Shown here: positions 16,509 to 25,395 of the stretch, in pieces | How positions within the stretch are numbered: the first letter of the stretch is position 1 | Layout: each line of letters starts with the position of its first letter | Assembly: GCA_963668605.1 (NCBI GenBank) | Contig: OY764903.1 | Location: 1,426,001-1,490,000, forward strand | Source: G963668605 sp963668605 | Lineage (GTDB): Bacteria; Acidobacteriota; Terriglobia; Bryobacterales; Bryobacteraceae | Length of the DNA stretch: 64,000 bases | Direction: 5' to 3' | Position numbers and translations under genes: made by a program | The notes under the pieces: generated by a model | Told to the model about the DNA's origin: nothing | Databases searched by the model: none | What the model saw: the letters and a program-made list of their open reading frames with translations, nothing else

Positions 16509-17669
16509 ATGAACCGGCGAGACTTTTTGTGGACTCTTAGCGGTACCTCAGCCGCGCTTGCGCTGCCTGCGGATCCGCCTGCGCTTAAAATCACAGAGGT
16601 GAAATTCCTGCGCCTGCGCTATCCGGGGAAGACGCCGCGCAAGCGCAACGCAACCATTGCAAGCGGCGGCGGCACGCCAGGGATGACCCAACTGGAGCTG
16701 CACACCGACGCGGGCATCATCGGACGCAGCATTCCGTCGGGCAGCCAGGAAATCATCACCTCGCAGTTGCTGCCGAAAATCGTCGGCATGAATCCATTTC
16801 ACATTGAAGCGATTTGGGATCGCATGTACCGCTTCAATCGCAAGCCGGTCGCAAAGGGCTTGTACATTGCCGCGATGGGCTCGATCGACATTGCCATTTG
16901 GGACATCATCGGCAAGGCGCTCAACCGCCCTGTTTGCGAAGTGCTCGGCGTGTTTTCGGAAAAGATCCGCGTGTATGCGGCGGGCGGCTATTACGAGGAA
17001 AGCAAGGGAATCAAGGAACTCGTCAAGGAGATGGAGGGTTACGTCTCCGAAGGCTTCCGCGCGGTGAAGATGAAGATCGGCGGAGAATCCCTGCAACTCG
17101 ATACGGAGCGCGTGCGCGCGGTGCGCGACGCACTGGGTCCCAACATCGACTTGTTGATCGACGCCAACAATCGCTGGACCGCAGCCGAGGCGATCCGCTT
17201 CGGACACATGGTCGAGAAATATAATCCGTTCTGGTTTGAGGAGCCCGTCGAAGCAGACGACTTCGCAGGCTGCGCCGAAGTGAAACGCAAGCTGAACATA
17301 CCAATTGCCGCGGGCGAAAACGAATTCACGCGCTGGGGCGCGCGCGACCTGATCACGGCCAATGCGGTGGATGTGCTGCAATGCGACACAGTGCTGGCGG
17401 GTGGCATTTCCGAAGGCCGCAAAATTGCGAATCTCGCATCGGCGCATCACATTCCGGTTTCGCCGCATGGCAATCCGCACAATGCTGTGCATCTGCTCGC
17501 TTCGCTGCCGAACGCGATCATCATGGAGACATACCCGGCCGTGGAGAGCAAGTACAATCTCGCGCTGCCGCTTTTCCCGGTGAAGGACGGCTATATCAAC
17601 GTGCCCAGAAAACCGGGTCTCGGGATGGACCCGGATCCGGAAGTCGTAAAGAAATACCGCGTGAGCTGA
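16509..17669 (+). CDS. Exported mandelate racemase/muconate-lactonizing (enolase superfamily) enzyme
   Basis: 386 residues from ATG 16509. The N-terminus MNRRDFLWTLSGTSAALALPA is a twin-arginine (Tat) signal, so the folded enzyme is exported. The barrel carries KMKIGGE (catalytic Lys region), three metal ligands in LIDANNRW (D), WFEEPV (E) and AAGENE (E), and a His in VSPHGNPH, the layout of sugar-acid dehydratases and racemases. The exact acid substrate is unknown. A TATACT box ends 6 bases before the ATG. The IS630 element ends 31 bases upstream; before insertion this gene lay about 25 bases behind the thiamine-binding gene. Confidence 0.88.
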   Translation: MNRRDFLWTLSGTSAALALPADPPALKITEVKFLRLRYPGKTPRKRNATIASGGGTPGMTQLELHTDAGIIGRSIPSGSQEIITSQLLPKIVGMNPFHIEAIWDRMYRFNRKPVAKGLYIAAMGSIDIAIWDIIGKALNRPVCEVLGVFSEKIRVYAAGGYYEESKGIKELVKEMEGYVSEGFRAVKMKIGGESLQLDTERVRAVRDALGPNIDLLIDANNRWTAAEAIRFGHMVEKYNPFWFEEPVEADDFAGCAEVKRKLNIPIAAGENEFTRWGARDLITANAVDVLQCDTVLAGGISEGRKIANLASAHHIPVSPHGNPHNAVHLLASLPNAIIMETYPAVESKYNLALPLFPVKDGYINVPRKPGLGMDPDPEVVKKYRVS

Positions 17670-17800
17670 GCGCGGGACCGCTAACCGCGCGCCCTCTCGC
17701 TGTGCACGAGTGGCGGAAGAATGCAGCCGCTTAGCCGCGCGGGCATGTGCCGGAACTCGGGACTTCGGAGTTGGGCAATTGTCAGCAAGAGGGAAAAATC

Positions 17801-18715
17801 ATGAGGTACAAGCTAGTCATGTCAGCAGCGATACTCTTCGCTTGTGCGGTTCTCAGCGCATCGGCCTACGGTCAAGCGGCTCAAGCCGGCCGGCGAGCGC
17901 CCGCCACTGAAACAGACGGGCCGGCGGAGTGGGTCAAGCCGCCAATTGAGGCGGTCCATACGACGCACCACACGTTCCCGAGCAAGCTCGTGGGCGGCCC
18001 GGTCAGCTACCTCATCTACCTCCCTTCCGGCTACGAGAAAAGTGACCGGCGGTATCCGGTCATGTATTGGCTGCATGGCCGGGGCGGTTCGCAGCAGGGC
18101 GTCCCCGCCTTTGCCGAGCGGTTGACGAAGGCGATGGAAACCGGCAAAGCCCCCGCCATGATCGTCGTGTTTGTGAACGGACTGCCGACGGGCGGGTATC
18201 GCGATTCGCAGGACGGCAAACAGCCCGTCGAGAGCATCGCGATCAAGGAACTGATTCCGCACATCGATTCCACATACAGAACAGTGGCCACGCGGGAAGG
18301 AAGACTGATCGAAGGCTTCTCCATGGGCGGCTCTGGAGCGGCCAAGTGGGGCTTCAAGTTCTCTGAGACGTTCGGGTCCGCCGGAATCTTCGCGGGGGCT
18401 CTGCACGGCCGCGGCTCTCCGACGCCGCAGCCGGCGGGATTGCATCTGGAATCGACGCCGCACGACGATCCCTGGGTGCTCGCAGAGGAAAACGCTGACA
18501 GGGTCCGGGGCAAAACGGTGATTCGTATTACTGTTGGAAGCAAGGACGGACTGGCTAAGAGCAATACTGCCTTCCACGAGCTGCTAAACAAGTTGAAGAT
18601 CGAACACCAGTTTGCCGTGATCGATGATGTTGCTCACACGCCCTGGCCGCTCTACGACGCCCTCGGCGACAAGTGCTGGGATTTCTACTATGAGGCATTC
18701 CGATTAAAGCGTTAG
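17801..18715 (+). CDS. Exported alpha/beta-hydrolase esterase (feruloyl/tri-acyl esterase-like)
   Basis: 304 residues from ATG 17801, which has GAGGG 8 bases upstream. A signal peptide covers about residues 1-24 (ending AYGQ). The fold starts with VSYLIYLPSGYEKSDRRYPVMYWLHGRGG. The nucleophile elbow is GFSMGG. An Asp in VGSKDGLAKS and a His in DDVAHTPWPLYD complete a plausible triad. This is the putative-esterase (EstD/Fes/feruloyl) group, which cleaves ester side groups from plant polymers or other esters outside the cytoplasm. The substrate is inferred only from setting. Confidence 0.85.
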   Translation: MRYKLVMSAAILFACAVLSASAYGQAAQAGRRAPATETDGPAEWVKPPIEAVHTTHHTFPSKLVGGPVSYLIYLPSGYEKSDRRYPVMYWLHGRGGSQQGVPAFAERLTKAMETGKAPAMIVVFVNGLPTGGYRDSQDGKQPVESIAIKELIPHIDSTYRTVATREGRLIEGFSMGGSGAAKWGFKFSETFGSAGIFAGALHGRGSPTPQPAGLHLESTPHDDPWVLAEENADRVRGKTVIRITVGSKDGLAKSNTAFHELLNKLKIEHQFAVIDDVAHTPWPLYDALGDKCWDFYYEAFRLKR

Positions 18716-18898
18716 GGCCAGGGAGGCATGACACACAGGAGCGGTTCGCACGGTATTGAGGGAAATGGAAAGTCCATGTGCATTGCACTGCTGCTCTCGC
18801 TTGGATCAGGGCTGAAGGTCGCGTTGACGATTTATCTTTTCAATGCGTGAAAGCTGGTCAATCAGCTACATTGGCCGCGCGTGATATAGCATGGTCAG

Positions 18899-20434
18899 AT
18901 GTACCCGGTAGCTGATATTGTCCCAGGGCAGTTATCGCGTTTGGTGTACCTGATAGCGTTCATCAAACTCTGCATCCACATCGCATTCATCAATGGCTAC
19001 GGGATCTTTCGCGACGAGCTTTACTATATCGTTTGTGGGCGTCACCTGGCTTGGGGCTATGTGGAATTCCCTCCGCTCATCGGCCTGATTTCTTACGTCG
19101 TCACGAGCGTACTCGGAGAGTCTCTATTCGCTATCAGGATTCTGCCTGCGATCGCAGGTGCAGGGCTGGTCGTGCTGGCCGGAATGCTCGCCCGCGAGCT
19201 CGGCGGAGGACGATTCGCGCAGGCACTCGCCGCGCTTTCGATCCTAGCCGCCACGATTTGGATGGGCCTCAATCACGTCTTTTCTCCGAACGCTTTCGAA
19301 CCGCTCTTCTGGATGGGCTGCGCACTGATTTTCCTGCGCATCGTACGGACCCGCGATCAGAAACTCTGGTTATGGTTCGGCGCCCTCGCCGGACTCGGGC
19401 TGATGAACAAGCATTCCATGCTGTTCTTCGGCTTCGCTCTCGTTGCCGGAATCATTCTGGCGCGGCAATATCGCTACCTGATCAATAAGTGGTTCTGGCT
19501 TGGAGGCGCCATTGCGCTGCTGATCTTTCTGCCGCACCTGATCTGGCAGGTACAGACCGGTATGCCGCAACTGGAATTGCTGCGCAATGCGGAAAAGACC
19601 AAGAACCTGATCGTGGGCCCGTGGCAGTTCTTTCTAGGACAGATACTCATTCTGAATCCGGTGACGTTTCCGCTCTGGCTCGGTGGCCTTGTATTCCTGC
19701 TGATCCGCAAAGAGGCACGCTTCTATCGCGCGCTCGGCTGGGCTTACCTCGTGCTGTTTGTCACGATGATCGCCTTGCACGGAAAGAATTACTATCTCGC
19801 GCCGGCTCATCCGATGCTCCTGGCCGCTGGTGCGGTCTGGCTTGAAAGGGTCTCGACCGGATCAGCCACAAAATGGCTGCGCCCGTTCGCCGCGACCGTT
19901 GTGATTGCCGGCACGATCATCGTGACGCCATTGGCGCTCCCGGTGCTCCCGCCCGAAACATACATCCGCTACTCGCGCGCGCTTGGCGTGGATGAGGTCG
20001 CCACGGAGCGTCACAAACGCGGACCATTGCCGCAATTCTACGCGGACATGTTCGGCTGGAAGGAACTCGCCGATCGCGTGGCCGACGTGTATCGAACTCT
20101 GCCCCCGGAGGAGCGCGCGAGGACCGGCATCTTTGCACAGAACTATGGCGAAGCCGGAGCCGTCGATTATTTTGGCCCGCACCTGGGATTGCCCCCCGCC
20201 ATCAGCGGCCACAACTCGTATTGGCTCTGGGGACCGCGCGAGTACGACAGTACGCTCATCGTAATCGGAGGCAAGGAAGAAGGCGCACGCAAAGTCTTCG
20301 ACGAAGTGACTCCAGCTGCAAAGACTTTCCACCCTTACGCGATGCCATATGAGAACGACCAAACCATCTGGATCTGCCGCAAACCGCACGTTGACTTAAA
20401 GAGCGCGTGGCGGATGACGAAGAAGTACATGTAG
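18899..20434 (+). CDS. GT39/ArnT-like lipid-linked glycosyltransferase
   Basis: 511 residues with about 10-11 membrane helices. The first periplasmic loop contains FRDELYYIVCGRHLAWGYVEFPPL, the conserved acidic pair and substrate loop of PMT_2/ArnT/GT39 enzymes. The C-terminal ~150 residues form a soluble periplasmic domain. These enzymes transfer a sugar from a polyprenyl phosphate carrier to lipid or protein outside the inner membrane. Donor and acceptor are unknown. TATAGC at 18885-18890 lies 8 bases before the start with no Shine-Dalgarno site. Confidence 0.85.
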   Translation: MYPVADIVPGQLSRLVYLIAFIKLCIHIAFINGYGIFRDELYYIVCGRHLAWGYVEFPPLIGLISYVVTSVLGESLFAIRILPAIAGAGLVVLAGMLARELGGGRFAQALAALSILAATIWMGLNHVFSPNAFEPLFWMGCALIFLRIVRTRDQKLWLWFGALAGLGLMNKHSMLFFGFALVAGIILARQYRYLINKWFWLGGAIALLIFLPHLIWQVQTGMPQLELLRNAEKTKNLIVGPWQFFLGQILILNPVTFPLWLGGLVFLLIRKEARFYRALGWAYLVLFVTMIALHGKNYYLAPAHPMLLAAGAVWLERVSTGSATKWLRPFAATVVIAGTIIVTPLALPVLPPETYIRYSRALGVDEVATERHKRGPLPQFYADMFGWKELADRVADVYRTLPPEERARTGIFAQNYGEAGAVDYFGPHLGLPPAISGHNSYWLWGPREYDSTLIVIGGKEEGARKVFDEVTPAAKTFHPYAMPYENDQTIWICRKPHVDLKSAWRMTKKYM

Positions 20435-20519
20435 CCGTTGCTCAACAGATGGATGCGGCATGGCAAGTGACCTGCCGGCCTCATCCGCGCGATCATCCGA
20501 GGTATTATCGGAGAACATC

Positions 20520-21503
20520 ATGATGACGAAATTGCTCGCTGTAATTCGCAGGTCCCGGGTAAGTTCTGTGCAACCATGCCGGGATGATCAAAGGGCGAGG
20601 ATTAGCCTGTCGCACCGCCTCGTGGCTCTTGCGTTGGTTCTCATCGCGGCCAGCCTCTCCTGGGCGGTTGGACCGCTAGTCGCGTCGCCGGTCACGGCAT
20701 CAACTCCGGGCGCTGCCGTTGCATCTGAAGCCCGAAGTATCCCTGTCCAGAAGCTCGACCTTTCGTCGCCGCGTTCGGGTGCAAAGAGCGGAGTCCAAAT
20801 CCGGCCAGTGTTGTCCGGCGCGATCAAAGACGTGACGGTCGAGCTGGTTTCAATCGTTGGGCCCGGCCGGCACATTGAACCCTCGAATTCGGAGAGTGCT
20901 GTAGTTTGGCTGATCCTAGCCGGTAAAGGATCACTGCAATCGAAGGACAAGAAGTACGCCATCGAAGGCGAAACCATTGCCCGAGCGCCGAACGGGTGGC
21001 AGTTTCAATTCGATGTGCCCCAGGGCGAGACGCTGCACGCGTTGCGCGTGCGCCGGCCACTCACAGCGGGCGACAAGGCGGAGTTGAAGAAGTTCCCCGC
21101 GAACAATGCGGCCCCGCACGTAAAGAAGTTCAGCGAGTGTCCCGCCTATCACGAAGCTATCAAGAGTCCCAAGACAACAAGCCGGACGTTACTGCCGGAA
21201 AACTACATCCCGCGTATGGCTATGGGCACCGTTGAGACCACCGGTCCGGATAAGGTTGGCGCGCATCGCCATCCCATGCTTGAGCAACTCTTTTTGGGTC
21301 TGAAGGACAACGACATCACCGTCATTGCCGATGAAACCAAGGCTAACCTCACGGCGTTCTCGATACTGCATATCCCACTTGGCTCAAATCATGGCGCGGA
21401 AGTCGCCGCAGGGAAGAAACTGTACTACGTGTGGATGGACTTCTTTGGCGCGAAAGAGGGCCAGGAGTGGCTCAAAATGCACACGCCGGTTGAGAAGAAG
21501 TAG
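20520..21503 (+). CDS. Exported bicupin-like protein
   Basis: 327 residues from ATG 20520 (a second ATG follows at once). A membrane/signal segment lies at about residues 34-53 (LVALALVLIAASLSWAV) behind a basic N-terminus. Two beta-barrel units follow: one around VVWLILAGKGSLQSKDKKYAIEG, with AHRHPMLEQLFLGLKDNDITVIAD and LGSNHGAEV forming the second, whose His and Glu residues look like cupin metal ligands. The first unit lacks the usual His pair. Function unknown; cell-envelope location likely. GGAG lies 8 bases before the start, and TATTAT further upstream could be its -10. Confidence 0.6.
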   Translation: MMTKLLAVIRRSRVSSVQPCRDDQRARISLSHRLVALALVLIAASLSWAVGPLVASPVTASTPGAAVASEARSIPVQKLDLSSPRSGAKSGVQIRPVLSGAIKDVTVELVSIVGPGRHIEPSNSESAVVWLILAGKGSLQSKDKKYAIEGETIARAPNGWQFQFDVPQGETLHALRVRRPLTAGDKAELKKFPANNAAPHVKKFSECPAYHEAIKSPKTTSRTLLPENYIPRMAMGTVETTGPDKVGAHRHPMLEQLFLGLKDNDITVIADETKANLTAFSILHIPLGSNHGAEVAAGKKLYYVWMDFFGAKEGQEWLKMHTPVEKK

Positions 21504-21582
21504 AAGCCCCAAGAGAGCATCTCAGCCACATTCAAGGGACCGAAACATCCGAACACTCTGCCGTCTCGCCACAGACGGGCCA

Positions 21583-21630
21583 CAAACATCGAGGGGATTC
21601 CGGGACGTGCCGGAATCCCCTCGATGTTTG
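21583..21630. terminator. Perfect 21-bp hairpin between convergent genes
   Basis: Positions 21583-21603 and 21610-21630 are exact inverted repeats with a 6-base loop (GACGTG). The hairpin lies between the ends of the convergent bicupin and Oar receptor 2 genes, where a bidirectional terminator is expected, but neither side has a T-run. The stem is unusually long for a terminator. Confidence 0.55.
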
Positions 21631-21688
21631 CGCAACTACCTTTCCATATCTGGGACAGCGTGCTGGTCAATTACCAGCAGCCGGGTCC

Positions 21689-24600
21689 CTAAAACAAGAG
21701 CTTCATACCGATCCAGATACGCCGGGCTTCGCCTTGCATTGCGTTGACCTGGCCGAAGAGGCTGTTAGCCGGGGCGGCGTTAGGTGGCGAGAAGTTGGCG
21801 TGGTTGAAGGCGCCTTCCCATTCGGTGCGGAGTTGGAGCTTGAGGCTTTCGTGGATGACGAACTGCTTGTAGAGCGCGGCGTTCCAGTAGTTCTGGCCGT
21901 CGGCGCGCAGGCCACCCAAGCGTAAGGGGAAGGTGCGGATGTTGCTGCCGAGACCTTTGGCCGTGACGCTTTCAAAACCAACGACGCCGGGGCCGGAACT
22001 CTTGAGCGTGTTGAACCACAAGTCGGGCGTGCGTTCGCCCGCGGGCATTACGAGTTGGTGGAGATCCTCGGGACCGCTGCCGCGCCAGAGGACGTTGCCG
22101 AAGGCGATGGGCGGGCCGCTTTGGGCAAGGTAGATGACCTGGACTTGCCAGCCTCCCAATGCGGCGTTGACGAGGGCGGGCATGTTAGCGCCAATGGCGC
22201 GGCCTTTGCCAATGGGGAGTTCGACGAGGCTGGTGACGGTGAGGCGATGCTGCCGATCCTGGCCGGAAATGACGTGGGTGGGGCCGGGGTCGGAGTCATT
22301 GAGCATCTCAGTCGCTTGCATGAATTTCGACCAGGTGTGGTTGACGTTGAACAAGAGGCCGTGTGAGAAGCGCTTCTCAAAGCGCGACTGCAATGAGTGA
22401 TACCAAGCGAAACCGAAGGGGTCGGATCCGGTCATGCCGTTGTATTGAGGATAGGGGCGCAACAGGTTTGCGCGCGACAGGGTGGTGCCGGTGATGCCGC
22501 CGCCGGCGAATTCGGGTAAGCCGAAGAACGGATTTTTGACCTGGGCGCTGAGATAGTCGATGGTCGGCTGGTCGCGTTCGGACGATGTGCTGAGGAAGCT
22601 CCCCGGGGTGAAGTCCAATTCGCGATTGATGCTGATACGGGTGCTGCGGTTGCCTACATAGTTGACCTCAAGAAGGGAGCGCGAGGGCAACTGGCGCTGG
22701 AGGCCGAAGCTCCAGCGCTGGGCGTAGGAGTTGGGCATGAAGTCGCCAGAGAAGGTAATGGCGCGGCCGAGATAGGTGCTAGGGCCAACGGGGCTGGGTT
22801 GCAGGATGCCATCGGGGAAGGGGTTGGCGATGGTGGCGCGGAAGCTCAGGCCATTGTTATCGCTGGGAGTAAGGTTGGTGGCCTGGCTGAAGCCGGCTTG
22901 GATGGCGGCGTTTTGATCGACGCCGTTCGACGCATAGAAAATACCGTAGCCGGCGCGCAGAACCATCTTGGGCGCGAGTTGGTATGCAAGGCCGATGCGC
23001 GGTGCGAAGTTCCTCTTGCCAGTGTTCCAGAATCCGCGGGGCTGGCCATCGACGCCGGTGAAGGTCATAACGCCCATGGTTCGGAACTGGGAGACAGGCA
23101 GGGCGGCGTCGGGACCGGCGGCGTAAGCAGCGAGAGCGCGGGCGGAGACGGGACTGGCCACGGAGCCGTCAAAGCCGCGCACGGAGCGGTTATAGCGCTC
23201 GACCGGAGCGGAGTCGTATTCCCATCGCAGGCCAAGATTGAGGGTGAGGCGGCGCGTGGCTTTCCAATCGTCCTGGACGAAGAGGCCGGTGAAGGAGGAG
23301 ACGTCGGCGTAGTTGGCATTTTTGTCGATGCCGCCGCCGGTGGGCAGACCGAGCAAGAAAGAGGCAAAGCCCTGGCCGATGCCGCCTGGCGAACCGGCGG
23401 CGTTGTCGATCGGGCCGCGTGTCCAAGCGGTAGAGAAAGCCATGGTGGGCGTGCCGCGACCGAAGCCGGCGTTATTCTCCGCCATGAGGCGATATTCTCC
23501 GCCCAGGCGAATGCTATGGTTACCCTGCATCTTGCTGAGGCTGGCGCTGAAGTTGTGATAGTTGGTGATGTACTGGGTGTTCGTGGTCTCGCCCAACTGG
23601 ATGATGCTGTCGATAGTGATGGCGGGGAAGCGCACGGCCTGCGGATCGATTTGAGAGATCAGCGAGGAAGGGAAGCCGATGCTGGCGAGATCGTAGCCGC
23701 GCGTAAAAGGATAGTCGGATTCGAGGAAGCGGGTGAAGCCGTACTTGAAGTTGAAGATCATGGTCGGCGAGATGGTGTAAACATCGTCGAGGCCGGCGCC
23801 GCGCTGTTTGCGATAGCGGTCGAGGCCGCGGATGCCGTTCCCGAGGAAATCGCCGCGAAGGAAGTGCAGCCAGGAGTAAGTGAAGCGGCCGAACATGCGG
23901 TGGCGGTCGCTGAAGTTGTGGTCGACGCGGGACATGTGCTGGGTGAAGTCATTGCTATTGGCGCTGATCTCGTTGAAGTTGTTGAGGCCGTCGACAGTAC
24001 CGGTCGCGTTGGGAAGCGGGAAGTACTGCATGTATTTCTGCGCCGTGGCGTCGAAGCGGGACTTGGGGACTATGTTGTTCGGAAAGATCTGGCGGCTGGT
24101 TCGTCCAGCGGGCGCCGTGGCGATGGTGGCGGGATCATAGATCTGGTACTGAGCGCCTGTTTTGGGGATTTGGAGGAGAGCGGAGAAGTCGCCGTTGCGT
24201 TGGGCCTCGGTGGGCAGACTGTAGTAGGCGGTGTTGGGATTGCGGCGGTTGAAACCCTGGAAGCCGTAGGTCCAGAACGTTCGATTGCGGCCGTCGTAAA
24301 TCTTAGGAAGATAGACCGGTGCTCCGACGGTGGCGGAGTAACGATTGACTTTGCGGGGCGCGACGAGTCGCGCGATCTTCTCGGGGGTGACGGGACCGGT
24401 GGAGGTGTCGTAGAGCTGCTTGTTGGTGAAGAAATCGTTAGCCTGCCAAGGATTCGGCGCTACAAGCCATTCAAGTGTGCCGTGCAAGGCGTTGGTTCCG
24501 GCCTTTAGGCTCATGTTGACGCTGCCGCCGGCGGCGTGCCCCATGGAGGCGTCGTAGTTGACGGTCTCGACGCGAAACTCCTGCACCATGTCGCCGGGAG

Positions 24601-25240
24601 GGGCGAAGGAGACTCGGGCCTTGGTCATGTTGGCGATGCCGTCCAACGAAAAGTCTGTGTTGCCGTTGGCGACGCCGTTGACGGTGACGTTGGACATGAC
24701 GTCGGTGGCGCTGGGAAGCCAGTTGTGGCCAGGCGCCTGACCGGAGGTGATACCGGCTGCGAGTTGGGTGAGAAACATGACGTCACCGCCGCCCATCGGA
24801 AGGTCGGCCAACTGACGGTGATCGATGGTGGTAGACATGGTGGCGGTGGCGGACTCAAGAAGCGGCGCCTCGCCAACAACCTCCACCTTTTCGCTGAGCT
24901 GCCCGATTTCGAGTGCGGCATCGACCGTAATTACATCGCCGACCTGCACTTCGATCGGCCGGCGGGTGAGTTGCTTGAAACCCTTGGCTGCGACTTCGAT
25001 GCGATATGTGCCAGGCAACAGAAACGGGAGCTCGTAGTTGCCGGCCCCGTTGCTGGTGGCGACCGTGCGCGTGTTCATCTCCTCGTTGATGCCTGTGATG
25101 CCCGCTCCCGGCACGGCGGCTCCGGTGGCGTCCAGGACACGTCCGAGAATCTTGCCGCGGGACTCCTGGGCGGAGCAAACGCCGCCGAGAAATAGGGTTG
25201 TCAGGAAAAAGGGAAGAAACAGGCGAGTCAGGTGAATCAT
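21689..25240 (-). CDS. Oar-like TonB-dependent outer-membrane receptor 2
   Basis: 1183 residues from ATG 25240, chosen over the ATG at 25252 because GGGAGG then stands 4 bases upstream. Residues 1-24 are a signal peptide (LFLGGVCSAQ). The carboxypeptidase-regulatory domain (GRVLDATGAAVPGAGITGIN) is followed by a plug region (LADLPMGGGDVMFLTQLAAGI, NTDFSLDGIAN) and a long barrel ending GMKLLF. It should import a large ligand across the outer membrane with TonB. It is a paralogue of receptor 1 and of the adjacent receptor 3, but clearly diverged in sequence. Confidence 0.9.
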   Translation of the reverse strand: MIHLTRLFLPFFLTTLFLGGVCSAQESRGKILGRVLDATGAAVPGAGITGINEEMNTRTVATSNGAGNYELPFLLPGTYRIEVAAKGFKQLTRRPIEVQVGDVITVDAALEIGQLSEKVEVVGEAPLLESATATMSTTIDHRQLADLPMGGGDVMFLTQLAAGITSGQAPGHNWLPSATDVMSNVTVNGVANGNTDFSLDGIANMTKARVSFAPPGDMVQEFRVETVNYDASMGHAAGGSVNMSLKAGTNALHGTLEWLVAPNPWQANDFFTNKQLYDTSTGPVTPEKIARLVAPRKVNRYSATVGAPVYLPKIYDGRNRTFWTYGFQGFNRRNPNTAYYSLPTEAQRNGDFSALLQIPKTGAQYQIYDPATIATAPAGRTSRQIFPNNIVPKSRFDATAQKYMQYFPLPNATGTVDGLNNFNEISANSNDFTQHMSRVDHNFSDRHRMFGRFTYSWLHFLRGDFLGNGIRGLDRYRKQRGAGLDDVYTISPTMIFNFKYGFTRFLESDYPFTRGYDLASIGFPSSLISQIDPQAVRFPAITIDSIIQLGETTNTQYITNYHNFSASLSKMQGNHSIRLGGEYRLMAENNAGFGRGTPTMAFSTAWTRGPIDNAAGSPGGIGQGFASFLLGLPTGGGIDKNANYADVSSFTGLFVQDDWKATRRLTLNLGLRWEYDSAPVERYNRSVRGFDGSVASPVSARALAAYAAGPDAALPVSQFRTMGVMTFTGVDGQPRGFWNTGKRNFAPRIGLAYQLAPKMVLRAGYGIFYASNGVDQNAAIQAGFSQATNLTPSDNNGLSFRATIANPFPDGILQPSPVGPSTYLGRAITFSGDFMPNSYAQRWSFGLQRQLPSRSLLEVNYVGNRSTRISINRELDFTPGSFLSTSSERDQPTIDYLSAQVKNPFFGLPEFAGGGITGTTLSRANLLRPYPQYNGMTGSDPFGFAWYHSLQSRFEKRFSHGLLFNVNHTWSKFMQATEMLNDSDPGPTHVISGQDRQHRLTVTSLVELPIGKGRAIGANMPALVNAALGGWQVQVIYLAQSGPPIAFGNVLWRGSGPEDLHQLVMPAGERTPDLWFNTLKSSGPGVVGFESVTAKGLGSNIRTFPLRLGGLRADGQNYWNAALYKQFVIHESLKLQLRTEWEGAFNHANFSPPNAAPANSLFGQVNAMQGEARRIWIGMKLLF

Positions 25241-25291
25241 AAAACCTCCCATGAGATCGATATCAAAAGCGAGACTGAACCGACGTGATCA

Positions 25292-25310
25292 CAATCCCGA
25301 TGAGGGATTG
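25292..25310. repeat. 7-bp inverted repeat between Oar receptors 3 and 2
   Basis: CAATCCC and GGGATTG flank a 5-base loop about 50 bases upstream of receptor 2 and 85 bases downstream of receptor 3. It could be an operator or a weak hairpin; no T-run follows. Confidence 0.35.
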
Positions 25311-25395
25311 AATCTCCCCAGAATCATACATCAATCAACGAGCGAATAGGAGCGAGCAAGCTTTTGTGATGGACTCGGGCCGCAGTGATGCCTAC

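Noticed and set aside
17763..17774. TTCGGAGTTGGG before the esterase, resembling the left ISKra4 junction
   Set aside because: Only 12 bases match, with no terminal repeat around it; likely chance.
18728..18850. 40-codon frame ending in a hydrophobic stretch (MCIALLLSLGSGLKVAL) between the esterase and GT39 genes
   Set aside because: GGGAGG is only 1 base from the ATG, the first part looks random, and nothing else supports it; it may be a remnant.
22799..24508. Plus-strand frame of 569 codons opposite Oar receptor 2
   Set aside because: Antisense to a well-supported gene; its Val/Glu/Ala-rich repetitive sequence is what the complement of receptor codons gives in GC-rich DNA.
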